From contig NZ_CABVMM010000012.1 of the NCBI RefSeq assembly GCF_902499555.1, forward strand, positions 1-64,000: a DNA stretch of 64,000 bases, in the 5' to 3' direction. The stretch comes from Mesonia oceanica (GTDB lineage: Bacteria; Bacteroidota; Bacteroidia; Flavobacteriales; Flavobacteriaceae). Position numbers and translations under genes: made by a program. Within the stretch, counting starts at the first letter, position 1. The number at the start of each line of letters is the position of its first letter. Below, one piece after another: positions 9,585 to 18,146 of the stretch. Below the pieces are notes generated by a model. The model was not told the origin of the DNA. It ran no database searches and worked only from the letters and a program-made list of their open reading frames with translations.

Positions 9585-10218
9585 ATATCGATAACTCCTT
9601 TCTAAAAAAGTAGCATCACCCTGATCATGCCAGTAAGGAAGACAGCCTCAACACATCCCGAGAAGTTATGATGTTCAAAAATTTGTAGGAGATTTGGAAT
9701 TTGAAATTTAGAATGGATAGCTTAAACATAACTTGCTAGCAACGGATATTAATTGAATAGTTCTTCTAATTTTTTGTCCAATTGTTTTCCCCGTAAATCC
9801 CTGGCTATGATTATTCCGGTTGAATCAATTAAAAAACTATCCGGAATCCCTTCCTCTCCGTATGTGAATGCAGCTTTGTTACTCTGTACATTAATGCCAT
9901 TCACGTGATTCCAATTCAGGTGGTCCTTCCAGATTGCTTTCAGCCATTGATTTTTATCTTTGCTTGTTACAAATGTCTATTGGTAGGATGAGTTAATTGG
10001 GTTGAGCAAGGAATTTAGTAGATTAAAACTCAATAGAAAATTCGATTCTTTTTAAATTTAATTTCTTTGCTCATTTAACTTGTAATTTTCAAGAACAGTG
10101 GTCTCTTTTTTCAGTTACAAATAACATCGAGTATGATAAGCGGAACAACTGAAGAACTTCTCAAAATAAACATTCTTTAGAAAATTGCAGTTTTATATTT
10201 TTATAAGTTTTTTTTCAT
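9585..10218. other. Intergenic region with gene remnants, left edge of accessory stretch
   Basis: These 634 bases contain no intact gene. A C-terminal fragment of a thioredoxin-like protein is readable on the minus strand at 9749-9973. The rest is AT-rich and shows no hairpin or conserved frame that I can support. Confidence 0.6.
9749..9973 (-). pseudogene. C-terminal remnant of a TlpA/AhpC-TSA-type thioredoxin-like protein
   Basis: Reading the minus strand gives about 75 uninterrupted residues ending in a natural stop: VTSKDKNQWLKAI, then HLNWNHVNG, then YGEEGIPDSFLIDSTG, then GKQLDKKLEELFN. The GIPxSFLIDxxG segment is the cis-proline region of TlpA-like disulfide reductases of Bacteroidota. 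Immediately upstream the frame meets a TAG, and no CxxC active site can be found before the next gene. The 5' two-thirds of the gene is therefore gone. It is a decayed gene, not a functional one. Confidence 0.7.
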
Positions 10219-11013
10219 TTACTTACTTATTTTCAAAATCCGAAAGGCTCCTTGAATGACCCATACAAAAACGATGGTTCCTATAATCAAATCAGGGGTA
10301 CTGGAACTTAACCAATTAACCAAAAGTCCGGCAATGATGACTCCTAAATTGATAATCACATCATTTGAAGTAAAAATCATACTCGCTTTCATATGAGCCT
10401 CTTCTTTGCTCTTGGATTTTTGTAAACTATAAAGACAAATGCCATTGGCGATCAGTGCAAGAATGGAAACGCTTATCATGGTCGAGAAGTCCGGTAATTT
10501 GTCAGGCCCAAAAAATCTTCGGCATACTTCTACAAATCCGATAAGGGCAAGGGCAATTTGAAAATACCCGGCAAGTTTGGCTATTCGTTTTTTCTTAATC
10601 AGTGTGCCGCCAACGGCAAATAAACTAATTCCATAAACAAAACTATCGGCAAGCATATCCAAACTATCCGCAACCAATCCCATTGATTTGGAGATTATGC
10701 CGGTTGTGATTTCGATAATGAAAAAGGCAAAATCAATGGCAAGAACAGACCCAAGTAGTTTTTTTTGGTTAGCCTTTTCTGTGAAGTCTGTTTGGTCGGT
10801 CTGTTCGGTCGATATTTTCTTTCCGCCTAAATTCAGTTCGAGAATAGACTTTTCGATTTGGTCGATTTCTCCGCTGTGAAAAACAGTCAGTTTTCGGTTT
10901 GGAATATCAAAGTCCAAATTCACAATACTTGAAATTCCGTCCAGTTTCATTCGGATTAGGTTTTCTTCCGAAGGGCAGTCCATTTGGTTTATTTCAAATA
11001 GGGTTTTCTTCAT
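10219..11013 (-). CDS. Cation diffusion facilitator-like transporter with HMA-like N-terminal domain
   Basis: The protein has 264 residues. Residues 1-75 look like a heavy-metal-associated domain (MDCPSEE, then IVNLDFDIPNRKL), but only one cysteine remains of the usual CxxC. Residues 85-262 form about six membrane helices of the CDF fold, with the paired-Asp site DSLDMLADS in helix 2 and SNDVIINL in helix 5. The family exports divalent cations by proton antiport. It lies 64 bp downstream of a second, His-rich CDF gene on the same strand. The substrate cannot be read from the sequence. Confidence 0.85.
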   Translation of the reverse strand: MKKTLFEINQMDCPSEENLIRMKLDGISSIVNLDFDIPNRKLTVFHSGEIDQIEKSILELNLGGKKISTEQTDQTDFTEKANQKKLLGSVLAIDFAFFIIEITTGIISKSMGLVADSLDMLADSFVYGISLFAVGGTLIKKKRIAKLAGYFQIALALIGFVEVCRRFFGPDKLPDFSTMISVSILALIANGICLYSLQKSKSKEEAHMKASMIFTSNDVIINLGVIIAGLLVNWLSSSTPDLIIGTIVFVWVIQGAFRILKISK

Positions 11014-11077
11014 TTTGTTTTTCAGTGTTACGAACCGACTTTAAATAGCCGCATTAGCCGTTCGTCTTTTTCTGTTT

Positions 11078-12031
11078 TCAGCAATTCACAAATTTGCAGT
11101 GTTTTGTATTCGTTTCAATTTGTATGGTGGGATGTTGAATATTGTAGTTACTCAAGCGTTCTAAAATAGTGGTATAGACTTTAGTTTCAGAAGGCTTATC
11201 GGCACTGTCCAACACAGCGTGTAGCGAAGCCACATGGTAGGTTCCGTCTAAACTCCAGATATGAAAATCGTGAATGTTGGCAACACCTTCAATCGTATTC
11301 AGTTCTGAGGTTAGGGTTTCCATATTCACATGTTCAGGAACCGCTTGTAGCATTATTTTTAGGGTTTCTATTAAATTTTTGGTGGCGTTGTACGAAATAA
11401 AAGCAGCAATGGCGAGGGTAAGCAACCCATCTATCCAATTCCAACCCGTAAAATAAATCACCACAGCACCTATTAAAACAGCTACCCAACCCAGTACATC
11501 TTCTAAAAGGTGAAGCATGATGGCTTTACTGTTGTGATTGTGGGAATGCCCGTGCGCGTGATGGTGATGATGGTGTCCTCCGGTTCCATTTTTTATTCTA
11601 AGAAAGGCAAAGCCGTTGATGCTCACTCCCAAAACCGCTAACCAAAGCATACCCACACTATTGACTTCTTGGGGATCGATAAATGATTCTATGCCACTTT
11701 TAATCATAAAGACAGCTCCAATCAATAGAAATAGCGATAAGCCCAGCGCAGATAGTAATGAAAACCGTTTATAACCGTACGAATAACTAGAAGAACGTTT
11801 CTTTCCCGATATTTTTTCAAACAAAACCGCTATTCCTATAGCGACGGCATCTATAAAGTCGTGAAAAGCATCGGCAATAATTGCTGTGGAATTGGTAAAG
11901 ATCCCGCCCACCACTTCGATAACTGCAAAAATTAAGTTTAGCCAAAAGGCTAAGGTTAGTCCATTTTTGGTATCTGAATGCTGATGTGCTTCGTGAGGAT
12001 GCTCGTGAGAATGTTGGTGCTTGTGGTTCAT
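11078..12031 (-). CDS. Cation diffusion facilitator (Zn/Co/Cd exporter, CzcD/ZitB type)
   Basis: The protein has 317 residues. It has a His-rich cytosolic N-terminus (HKHQHSHEHPHEAHQHSD) and six membrane helices with metal site residues in DAFHDFIDA (helix 2) and HLLEDVLGW (helix 5). A His-rich loop lies between helices 4 and 5 (GGHHHHHHAHGHSHNHN), and a C-terminal cytosolic ferredoxin-like domain contains IHDFHIWSLDG. This is the classic zinc-exporting CDF layout, with the His loop gating Zn. It sits upstream of the second CDF gene and probably gives metal resistance together with it. Confidence 0.93.
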   Translation of the reverse strand: MNHKHQHSHEHPHEAHQHSDTKNGLTLAFWLNLIFAVIEVVGGIFTNSTAIIADAFHDFIDAVAIGIAVLFEKISGKKRSSSYSYGYKRFSLLSALGLSLFLLIGAVFMIKSGIESFIDPQEVNSVGMLWLAVLGVSINGFAFLRIKNGTGGHHHHHHAHGHSHNHNSKAIMLHLLEDVLGWVAVLIGAVVIYFTGWNWIDGLLTLAIAAFISYNATKNLIETLKIMLQAVPEHVNMETLTSELNTIEGVANIHDFHIWSLDGTYHVASLHAVLDSADKPSETKVYTTILERLSNYNIQHPTIQIETNTKHCKFVNC

Positions 12032-12090
12032 AATAGAATTTGAATTGGTATTTTTTTAGTTCTCCGCTTTTTTTTCCTTAAGTAAGAAGG

Positions 12091-12498
12091 TCAAGAAGCT
12101 TTATGAAGTACGCTTTTGGCTAGTTCTAAAGCTTCTTCTTGGTTTTGGGCAAGCAGTAGTGGATTTCCCCAAAATTTCTCATAAACAGAGGCAAACAATT
12201 TTAATCCTACACGCTTGACTTTGTTTGGTTCTACCTGTATGGTTGCTTGTATGCATTTGAGCTTTTCTTTATTTAGTTTCCGCCAGGCGTTTATTTTCCG
12301 GGTTTCTTCCCTGGAATGTTTGTGCTTCTCTTCAGGAGCCTCACCCGTGCTAACCATTACAAAAGGTTTTCCGCTCTCGAACAAACCCGTAAACGCGGCC
12401 ATATCCTTATCGTGATTGTGGTTTTCAGTTGTTGTTTGTTCCAGGCTGTGTTGAAAATCAACCAACACTATTGGGAATTTTGAATCATCTATAATCAT
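12091..12498 (-). CDS. Hypothetical protein, 135 aa
   Basis: This is a soluble 135-residue protein with no signal peptide. It begins with a hydrophobic strand (FPIVLVDFQHSLEQ) and contains a His/Glu-rich linker (EEKHKHSREETRK) and a C-terminal helix. An alternating strand/helix pattern (KPFVMVSTGEAP) suggests a small alpha/beta fold, possibly STAS/SpoIIAA-like, but I do not recognise the family. The gene lies between an AraC regulator (78 bp upstream) and the CDF exporter (59 bp downstream) on the same strand. Confidence 0.7.
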   Translation of the reverse strand: MIIDDSKFPIVLVDFQHSLEQTTTENHNHDKDMAAFTGLFESGKPFVMVSTGEAPEEKHKHSREETRKINAWRKLNKEKLKCIQATIQVEPNKVKRVGLKLFASVYEKFWGNPLLLAQNQEEALELAKSVLHKAS

Positions 12499-12576
12499 TA
12501 CCTCTACATTTAATACGTTTGCAAAGTTAGAACGATTCTAAATAATTGCATTGTATCAATAAACGTATCTGTTGGA

Positions 12577-13434
12577 CTAATCGTGGTTTTTGTTTTGGAA
12601 TGCAGATGCGGTTACTCCTGTTATTTTTTTAAATAATCGAGAGAAATAGGCGTAATCTTCATAGCCTAATTGTGTTGCGATTTCTTTAACAGATTTATCG
12701 GAGTGATAGAGCATCCGCTTGGCTTCTAACATCACCCGTTGTTGTATGTGATGAGAAACCGAATACCCGGTTGTCTTTTTGACACATTCGTTCAAATAAG
12801 CGGTAGAAATAGTAAGGGTTTTCGCATATTCACTCGGTTTTTTTACCGTAGTAAAATTGGCTTCCAAACGCGATTTAAAAGCCTTGGTAATAGACTCAAA
12901 ACGGGAAAGGCTGTCTGGTGATTGAGTTTGTGCTAAATACTGTGAAGTAACTAATGCTACTAAGGCATTCCCACTGTCTTTGAGTACCGATTGGTATAGT
13001 TTTTCGTGTTTTCGCGCTGATAATTTTAAGCACAAGGATGCCGTTTCAGCAATAATGGAAAACGTTTCCCTTGTTAAGGATACCGGTCTTGCAGGGTTTA
13101 TAGCTTCCAATACCGTTAGGTATTCCCGATTCAAGGTTTCTGTATTGATTGCCCAAAAGCTTACTGTTGCTTGGTTAATTAACAGCATACGGTGTACTTG
13201 ATTGGGGTGAATGTAGAGGGCAGCAGCTGGTTTTAGGGTATAGGTATGAAAATCTATTTCAATGGATAGGGTTCCTTTTTCTAGTAAAAAAAACAAATGA
13301 TAATCATCCCTGTGTGCTGCAGCCGCTTCTTTAAACGCATTTAAGTCTTTGAATGTCATTTTTCCGATGACAAATCCAGTATTCAACGCATCGTCCATCG
13401 TTTTTACAGGAATGCTCTTTGTTTGTTCACGCAT
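12577..13434 (-). CDS. AraC family transcriptional regulator
   Basis: The protein has 285 residues. Residues 30-120 form a cupin-like sensor (HLFFLLEKGTLSIEID, then AALYIHPNQVHRM). The C-terminal ~100 residues carry the double HTH of AraC/XylS proteins: TLTISTAYLNECVKKTTG, then EAKRMLYHSDKSVKEIATQLGYEDYAYFSRLFKKITG. The likely targets are the small hypothetical gene and the CDF genes downstream, or genes elsewhere; the ligand is unknown. Codon use looks somewhat richer in GC than the core genes around it, in keeping with an accessory region. Confidence 0.93.
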   Translation of the reverse strand: MREQTKSIPVKTMDDALNTGFVIGKMTFKDLNAFKEAAAAHRDDYHLFFLLEKGTLSIEIDFHTYTLKPAAALYIHPNQVHRMLLINQATVSFWAINTETLNREYLTVLEAINPARPVSLTRETFSIIAETASLCLKLSARKHEKLYQSVLKDSGNALVALVTSQYLAQTQSPDSLSRFESITKAFKSRLEANFTTVKKPSEYAKTLTISTAYLNECVKKTTGYSVSHHIQQRVMLEAKRMLYHSDKSVKEIATQLGYEDYAYFSRLFKKITGVTASAFQNKNHD

Positions 13435-13564
13435 GGTCTTTTTATTTGAGCGGATTTTGGTTGGGACTAATGAGCAATTATATGCTTAGTGCGAGCTTTG
13501 AGATCATTAAGTTTCGGTTTTAAGCTAGGTTTACTATTTGCTTGGTTAAACTAGCTACTGCCTA

Positions 13565-13912
13565 TTATTCCGTTATTTTAACCTGTTTATTACTCTTGGC
13601 CGTTTCTTTTCCCCATTGGGCAATGCCTTTAAGCAACGGAATGAGTGTTTTTCCAAATTCCGTGAGTTCATATTCTACTTTTAATGGCGGTTTGGTGGTG
13701 TATACAGTGCGCTTTATCAACCCATCCGATTCAAGTTGTTTCAGTTGCAGACTTATAGTCCGCTCCGTTACCATTGAAAGTTCCTTTCTCAATTCATTGT
13801 ATCGTTTTTTTTCGATTAAATGAATGAGGATGACCGCTTTCCATTTTCCACCTATGTATTTCATTGTCAGGCTCGTGCTGCAAGGAAATTGCTTGTTGTC
13901 TATACAATACAT
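13565..13912 (-). CDS. HxlR family winged-helix regulator (first copy)
   Basis: The protein has 115 residues. The HxlR signature is clear: N-terminal Cys4 and Cys12 (redox-sensing position in YodB/HypR relatives), MKYIGGKWKAVILIHL, YNELRKELSMVTERTISLQLKQLE and the wing YTTKPPLKVEYELTEFG. Members bind palindromes as dimers and respond to electrophiles or other small molecules. The gene is divergent from a nitroreductase gene 94 bp away, with a palindrome in between, the usual HxlR-target arrangement. Confidence 0.92.
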   Translation of the reverse strand: MYCIDNKQFPCSTSLTMKYIGGKWKAVILIHLIEKKRYNELRKELSMVTERTISLQLKQLESDGLIKRTVYTTKPPLKVEYELTEFGKTLIPLLKGIAQWGKETAKSNKQVKITE

Positions 13913-13968
13913 CTGATACTATCCTTTTTGACCGTTATTGCAAAGATAACATACTGTAGTTAATATTG

Positions 13969-13989
13969 TAACTATAAAAAGTATAGTTA
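13969..13989. promoter_or_regulatory. Candidate HxlR operator upstream of the nitroreductase gene
   Basis: A perfect palindrome with 8-bp arms, TAACTATA / TATAGTTA, separated by AAAAG, lies 17 bases before the nitroreductase start codon. A -7-like TAATATTG (13961-13968) with a TTG 20 bases upstream (13938-13940) would place the palindrome over the transcription start. A divergent -7 box TATCTTTG for the regulator lies at 13941-13948 on the minus strand. Assignment to HxlR is inferred from position. Confidence 0.5.
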
Positions 13990-14006
13990 ACTAAAATGAT
14001 ATAAAA

Positions 14007-14606
14007 ATGAGTTTTTTAGACCTGGCCAAAGGCAGATATACAACAAAAAGTTACAACGCAAACACGAAAATTTCCGCTGAGAAAATACATCAGTTAAAAG
14101 AAATCTTGCGGTTGAGTCCATCCTCTATCAACAGCCAACCCTGGCAATTTAGTTTCGTTTCGGACGAGAAAACCAAACAGGACTTAGCAAGTGCTTCCTT
14201 CTTCAATAAGCAAAAAATCAATGAAGCAAGTCATTTGGTGGTGTTTAGTGTCATTGACAACATTGAAAAATTTGAAGAACAAATTCGTCAAAATTTGCCG
14301 GAAGGGGCAGTTGATTATTATAACAATTTCCTAAAACCGCTACCCGAAAAAGAAATAAAATCCTGGTTAGCGCATCAGGTGTATCTTTCGCTTGGTTTTT
14401 TCCTTTCGGCCTGTGCAAGTCTTGAGATTGACAGCTCACCTATGGAAGGTATTGAGAAAGAAGCATACGATAAAACCCTAAAATTGGAGCATTACAACTC
14501 TCTTTTTGCTGTGGCTATTGGGTACAGGAATCCCGAAGACACGAATCAACCGTCCGTTAAGCCCAAATCCCGTTTGCCCTTAGAAACCATTATTCAATCC
14601 ATATAA
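14007..14606 (+). CDS. Nitroreductase family protein (NfsB-like), first copy
   Basis: The protein has 199 residues. The FMN-binding segments of the family are visible: RYTTKSYN at the start, LSPSSINSQPWQF, and the late DSSPMEGIEKEAYD plus FAVAIGYR. These homodimeric NAD(P)H-dependent flavoenzymes reduce nitroaromatics or quinones. It is divergent from the HxlR gene and most likely under its control. The following gene starts 3 bp after its stop. Confidence 0.93.
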   Translation: MSFLDLAKGRYTTKSYNANTKISAEKIHQLKEILRLSPSSINSQPWQFSFVSDEKTKQDLASASFFNKQKINEASHLVVFSVIDNIEKFEEQIRQNLPEGAVDYYNNFLKPLPEKEIKSWLAHQVYLSLGFFLSACASLEIDSSPMEGIEKEAYDKTLKLEHYNSLFAVAIGYRNPEDTNQPSVKPKSRLPLETIIQSI

Positions 14607-14608
14607 CT

Positions 14609-15705
14609 ATGAAAAAATCTCTTTTAGCTTTTAGTTTAATAATAGGTATTAACGCTTATTCTCAAAAGGTCAATAATGAAGTTTTTGCAACTGTTGATCA
14701 GTCGGTAGGCAATATTGCTTTTACGCATCAGGGCGATTTGGTATACAGCCATCACCCATTTTCAATCAGAATTTTCGGGTAGTCAAATACGATAGCAAAA
14801 CCAAAACAACTGCACCATTTCCAAACAAAGCATGGAACACACCACGAGAAACGAATGACCATTATTTAAGCAATGTATTAGGTATCAGAAATGATGAAAA
14901 TGGCATTGTCTGGATGCTCGACATGGGGCAGCGCAATCCGGTTACGCCAAAAATTGTAGGCTGGGATACCATTACTGATACCTTGGAACGCATTTATTAT
15001 TTGCCCGAAACTGCGGTTGTGCCGACTTCACAACCCAACGATATGGTTGTAGATACCCAACACGGTGTGTTTGTTATTGCAGACGAAGGCATAGGCAACG
15101 GTGGTGATGGCAGTGCGGCAAGCTTGATTACTGTCGATATGAAAACAGGCAAGACGAGAAGATTACTGGAGGGGCATCGCACCACTCTACCCGAAAATAG
15201 GCCAACGGTTGTCAGTGGAAAACCTTTAGCAGTAAAGGGTAAAAATTTACTGGTGGGTTGTGATGGCATTACGGCAGACAAGGATTTTGAATGGTTGTAT
15301 TACGCACCTTTGAATGGGAACAAAGTTTACCGTGTACGATTAGTTGATTTATTGGATGAAAGTTTAAACGAAACAGCATTGGACAAAAGAATTGAAACTT
15401 ACGCTGATAAACCTAACAATGGTGGTTTGAGTATGGATACCGAAGGTAATTTGTATTTGACAGCCATGGAAACCAATAGTGTAGCAGTGATTCTTGCCAA
15501 AGACAAAAGCGTGCACCATATTTTCTCTGATGAAAATTTGCTCTGGCCTGATGGTGTGAGCTACAACCTTGTTGATGGTTATATGTATGTTTCGGCAGCA
15601 CAAGTACATTTGGGTGCCGTCTTTCATAATGGCAAAAGCCAGGCAAAAGCTCCGTTCTATATTTTCAGGTTCAAACCGTTGGCAAAAGGAGTCCCGTTTA
15701 GATAG
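14609..15705 (+). pseudogene. Frameshifted MRJP/Yellow-like secreted protein (SMP-30-type propeller)
   Basis: The ATG at 14609 starts a signal peptide (MKKSLLAFSLIIGINAYSQ) and runs about 58 codons to a premature TAG after HHPFSIRIFG. The frame is restored if one T is added to the four-T run at 14759-14762, giving HHPFFNQNFRVVKYD. From there it reads openly to 15705 (WMLDMGQR, then DIVVDTQHGVFVIADEG-like strands, then DGVSYNLVDGYMYVSAAQ). The conserved blocks are those of the major-royal-jelly/Yellow beta-propeller family. A single-base slip in a homopolymer means either recent inactivation or a sequencing error. The gene sits 3 bp after the nitroreductase gene. Confidence 0.8.
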
Positions 15706-15795
15706 TTTTTAAATGATGGATTTTTAGAAGCGATGTACGAAACCTGCTGAAGGATGTACGAGCAAAAGTAATTACTTATTTTGAGCTTTTCAGTC

Positions 15796-15918
15796 TATAG
15801 CGTAATTTAAACCTAATGAGAAATTTGCGGCAAAAACAGTTCTTTCTAGGTTTTTATAATCGTTAATTCAAAACATAACTGCTGCTTCTGTACCTAAACC
15901 TGTAGCATTTGGGTTGAT
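15796..15918 (-). pseudogene. Decayed C-terminal fragment of an outer-membrane barrel-like protein
   Basis: The minus strand reads NPNATGLGTEAAVMF, an in-frame TGA, then INDYKNLERTVFAANFSLGLNYAID and a stop. The last part has the alternating polar/hydrophobic pattern of terminal outer-membrane beta-strands. There is no start, and the frame is interrupted. The family cannot be named from so little sequence. Confidence 0.35.
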
Positions 15919-16053
15919 GATATTTGAAAATGTGTTTTAATTTTTTCCTTTTCTCTAAAAAGTATCTAGTTAAGAATAAAATAGCTCAAGCCTTCCTCAA
16001 AGACATAATCGCCAGATAAGATATATGATGTAGAAAAAATCATAATTTAACTA

Positions 16054-16101
16054 TCAGTTCGATTTTATGAAAAAAAGAGGCTTCACATAAAATCGAACTG
16101 A
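16054..16101 (-). terminator. Long inverted repeat downstream of purC, probable terminator
   Basis: There are perfect 16-bp arms TCAGTTCGATTTTATG / CATAAAATCGAACTGA with a 16-base loop. On the minus strand the loop holds CTC followed by a T run. It begins 30 bases after the purC stop. The stem is AT-rich and not followed by a T tract, so it could instead be the trace of a mobile-element end. Confidence 0.5.
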
Positions 16102-16130
16102 TGAATTTTAAATTCTTAATGCCCTACTGC

Positions 16131-17078
16131 TTATTCGTTGAGATAAGCCAGCACATTGTTTTGGATTCTATTTTCAATATTGTCGATATCTGCTTTTTCA
16201 AAAGGTTCACCGGTAATTTTTTCGTAAAGCTCAATGTAGCGATCGGAAACGGAATTGATATATTCATCGGTCATATCCGGCAATTCTTGCCCCTCTTTTC
16301 CTTGAAAGCCTTTAGCGATTAACCATTGGCGTACAAATTCTTTAGAGAGTTGCTTTTGGGGCTCTTCCTTTTCTTGACGCTCTTCGTAACCTTCGGCATA
16401 AAAATAGCGTGAAGAATCGGGGGTATGGATTTCATCAATCAATACAATTTTTCCTTCAGGAGTTTTACCAAATTCATATTTTGTATCGACTAAAATTAAG
16501 CCTTGTTTGGCAGCGATTTCAGTTCCTCGTTCAAAAAGTTTATAAGTATAGTCTTCTAAAACTTTATAATCTTCTTCAGAAACAATTCCTTTCTCCAATA
16601 TTTTTTCACGAGAAATATCTTCATCATGATCGCCCATATCAGCTTTGGTAGATGGCGTGATAATAGGTCTTTCAAACTTATCGTTCTCCTTTAAGCCTTC
16701 CGGTAATTTCACTCCACAAAGTTCCCTTTTCCCTGCTTTATATTCCCTGGCAGCATGACCAGCCATATAGCCTCTTATCACCATTTCTACTTTAAAAGGC
16801 GTACATAATTGACCAATAGCAACATTAGGGTCCGGGGAAGCTTCCATCCAATTGGGAACTAGATCTTCCGTAGCCTTCATCATCTTAGTAGCTATCTGAT
16901 TCAGGATTTGTCCTTTGTAAGGAATTCCCTTAGGCATTACCACATCAAAAGCGCTTAACCTATCAGTCGCAATCATCACCACCTTATCATCTTCCAAGCG
17001 GTAAACTTCTCGTACTTTTCCTTTGTAAACACTGGTTTGATTAGGAAAATTATAGCTGGTATTAGTTAATGTATTCAT
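16131..17078 (-). CDS. purC: Phosphoribosylaminoimidazole-succinocarboxamide synthase (SAICAR synthetase)
   Basis: The protein has 315 residues, the length of the longer eukaryote/Bacteroidota-type PurC. Motifs include the N-terminal [11 protein letters not shown] glycine-rich ATP loop, the [13 protein letters not shown] box, [17 protein letters not shown], and the late [10 protein letters not shown] and [13 protein letters not shown]. It joins CAIR and aspartate in purine synthesis. It follows phoH by 15 bp on the same strand, a pairing common in Flavobacteriaceae. Confidence 0.97.
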   Translation of the reverse strand: MNTLTNTSYNFPNQTSVYKGKVREVYRLEDDKVVMIATDRLSAFDVVMPKGIPYKGQILNQIATKMMKATEDLVPNWMEASPDPNVAIGQLCTPFKVEMVIRGYMAGHAAREYKAGKRELCGVKLPEGLKENDKFERPIITPSTKADMGDHDEDISREKILEKGIVSEEDYKVLEDYTYKLFERGTEIAAKQGLILVDTKYEFGKTPEGKIVLIDEIHTPDSSRYFYAEGYEERQEKEEPQKQLSKEFVRQWLIAKGFQGKEGQELPDMTDEYINSVSDRYIELYEKITGEPFEKADIDNIENRIQNNVLAYLNE

Positions 17079-17093
17079 ATATTTTTTGGATAG

Positions 17094-18047
17094 TTATTCT
17101 CTGTTTTCTATAGCATTGTAAGCGGAAATGATTTTCTTCACAAGTCGGTGTCTAATCACATCTTTATCATCTAAGTAAATAATTTCGACACCTTTTACCG
17201 CTTTCAACACCAATAAAGCTTCTTTTAATCCAGAAATCACTCTTCTTGGTAAATCTATTTGGCCGGGATCTCCGGTAATCATAAACTTAGCATTTTTACC
17301 CATTCGCGTTAAGAACATTTTCATTTGCGCGTGAGTGGTATTTTGTGCTTCATCTAAAATAACAAAAGCATTGTCTAAGGTTCTACCGCGCATAAAGGCC
17401 ATTGGCGCAATTTGAATGACTCCCTTTTCAATAAAAGATTCTAATTTTTCAGGGGGAATCATATCCCGTAAGCCATCGTAAAGGGGTTGCATGTAAGGAT
17501 CTAATTTCTCCTTTAAATCTCCCGGTAAAAAACCAAGGTTTTCTCCTGCTTCCACCGCTGGACGGGTTAAAATAATACGTTTTACTTGTTTTTCTTTTAA
17601 CGCTTTTACGGCTAAGGCTACTCCAGTATAGGTTTTTCCTGTTCCAGCAGGCCCTACGGCAAAAACCATATCGTTCCTTTTCACGGCCTCTACCATTCTA
17701 CGTTGGTTAGCCGTTTGTGCTTTGATAAGCCTACCGCTTACGCCATGTACTAAAACTTCTCCACTTTCAGAGGAAGTTTCGTAGTCTTCTTTTTTCTCGC
17801 TGGTAAGTATACGCTCAATAGAATTTTCATCTAATTTATTATACTTTCCAAAATGCTCCATGAGCATATTAAAACGCCTATCAAATTCTTCCAGTCGTTC
17901 TTCATCTCCATAAACTTTAACTTGATTGCCCCTCGCCACTAATTTTAATTGCGGAAAGTATTTTTTAAGTAGCTCGATATTAGCATTTTGTTGCCCAAAA
18001 AATTCACGTGGGCTAATTTCAGAAAGTTCAATAATAAGTTCGTTCAA
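17094..18047 (-). CDS. PhoH family ATPase
   Basis: The protein has 317 residues. The N-terminal ~95 residues form a KH-like segment ([19 protein letters not shown]). The ATPase follows, with Walker A GPAGTGKT (about 136-143), [20 protein letters not shown], Walker [12 protein letters not shown] and sensor [11 protein letters not shown]. PhoH/PhoL proteins are cytosolic ATPases linked to RNA metabolism and ribosome maturation. It is first in the phoH-purC operon and divergent from the SAM hydrolase-type gene. Confidence 0.95.
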   Translation of the reverse strand: MNELIIELSEISPREFFGQQNANIELLKKYFPQLKLVARGNQVKVYGDEERLEEFDRRFNMLMEHFGKYNKLDENSIERILTSEKKEDYETSSESGEVLVHGVSGRLIKAQTANQRRMVEAVKRNDMVFAVGPAGTGKTYTGVALAVKALKEKQVKRIILTRPAVEAGENLGFLPGDLKEKLDPYMQPLYDGLRDMIPPEKLESFIEKGVIQIAPMAFMRGRTLDNAFVILDEAQNTTHAQMKMFLTRMGKNAKFMITGDPGQIDLPRRVISGLKEALLVLKAVKGVEIIYLDDKDVIRHRLVKKIISAYNAIENRE

Positions 18048-18146
18048 AAGCAGGTATGTTTATTAGTGTTTTATCTTTAAATTCGCACAACACAAATTTA
18101 AGCAAAAAAAAGAGTTTAACACCTTAAATATATTAACAGTTTATAA

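Larger units (their letters stand above)
15706..16130. other. Intergenic region between the MRJP-like gene and purC
   Basis: These 425 bases carry no intact gene. A short decayed outer-membrane protein tail is readable on the minus strand (about 15796-15918), and a long AT-rich inverted repeat lies at 16054-16101. The remainder shows nothing I can support. Confidence 0.55.

Noticed and set aside
11537..11580. GTG/ATG-rich short tandem repeat
   Set aside because: It is the His-codon run of the CDF exporter's histidine loop read on the opposite strand, not an independent repeat.
14997..15646. Several long minus-strand ORFs inside the MRJP-like gene
   Set aside because: They are antisense shadows of the broken plus-strand gene; the plus-strand frame has family motifs and a restorable reading frame.
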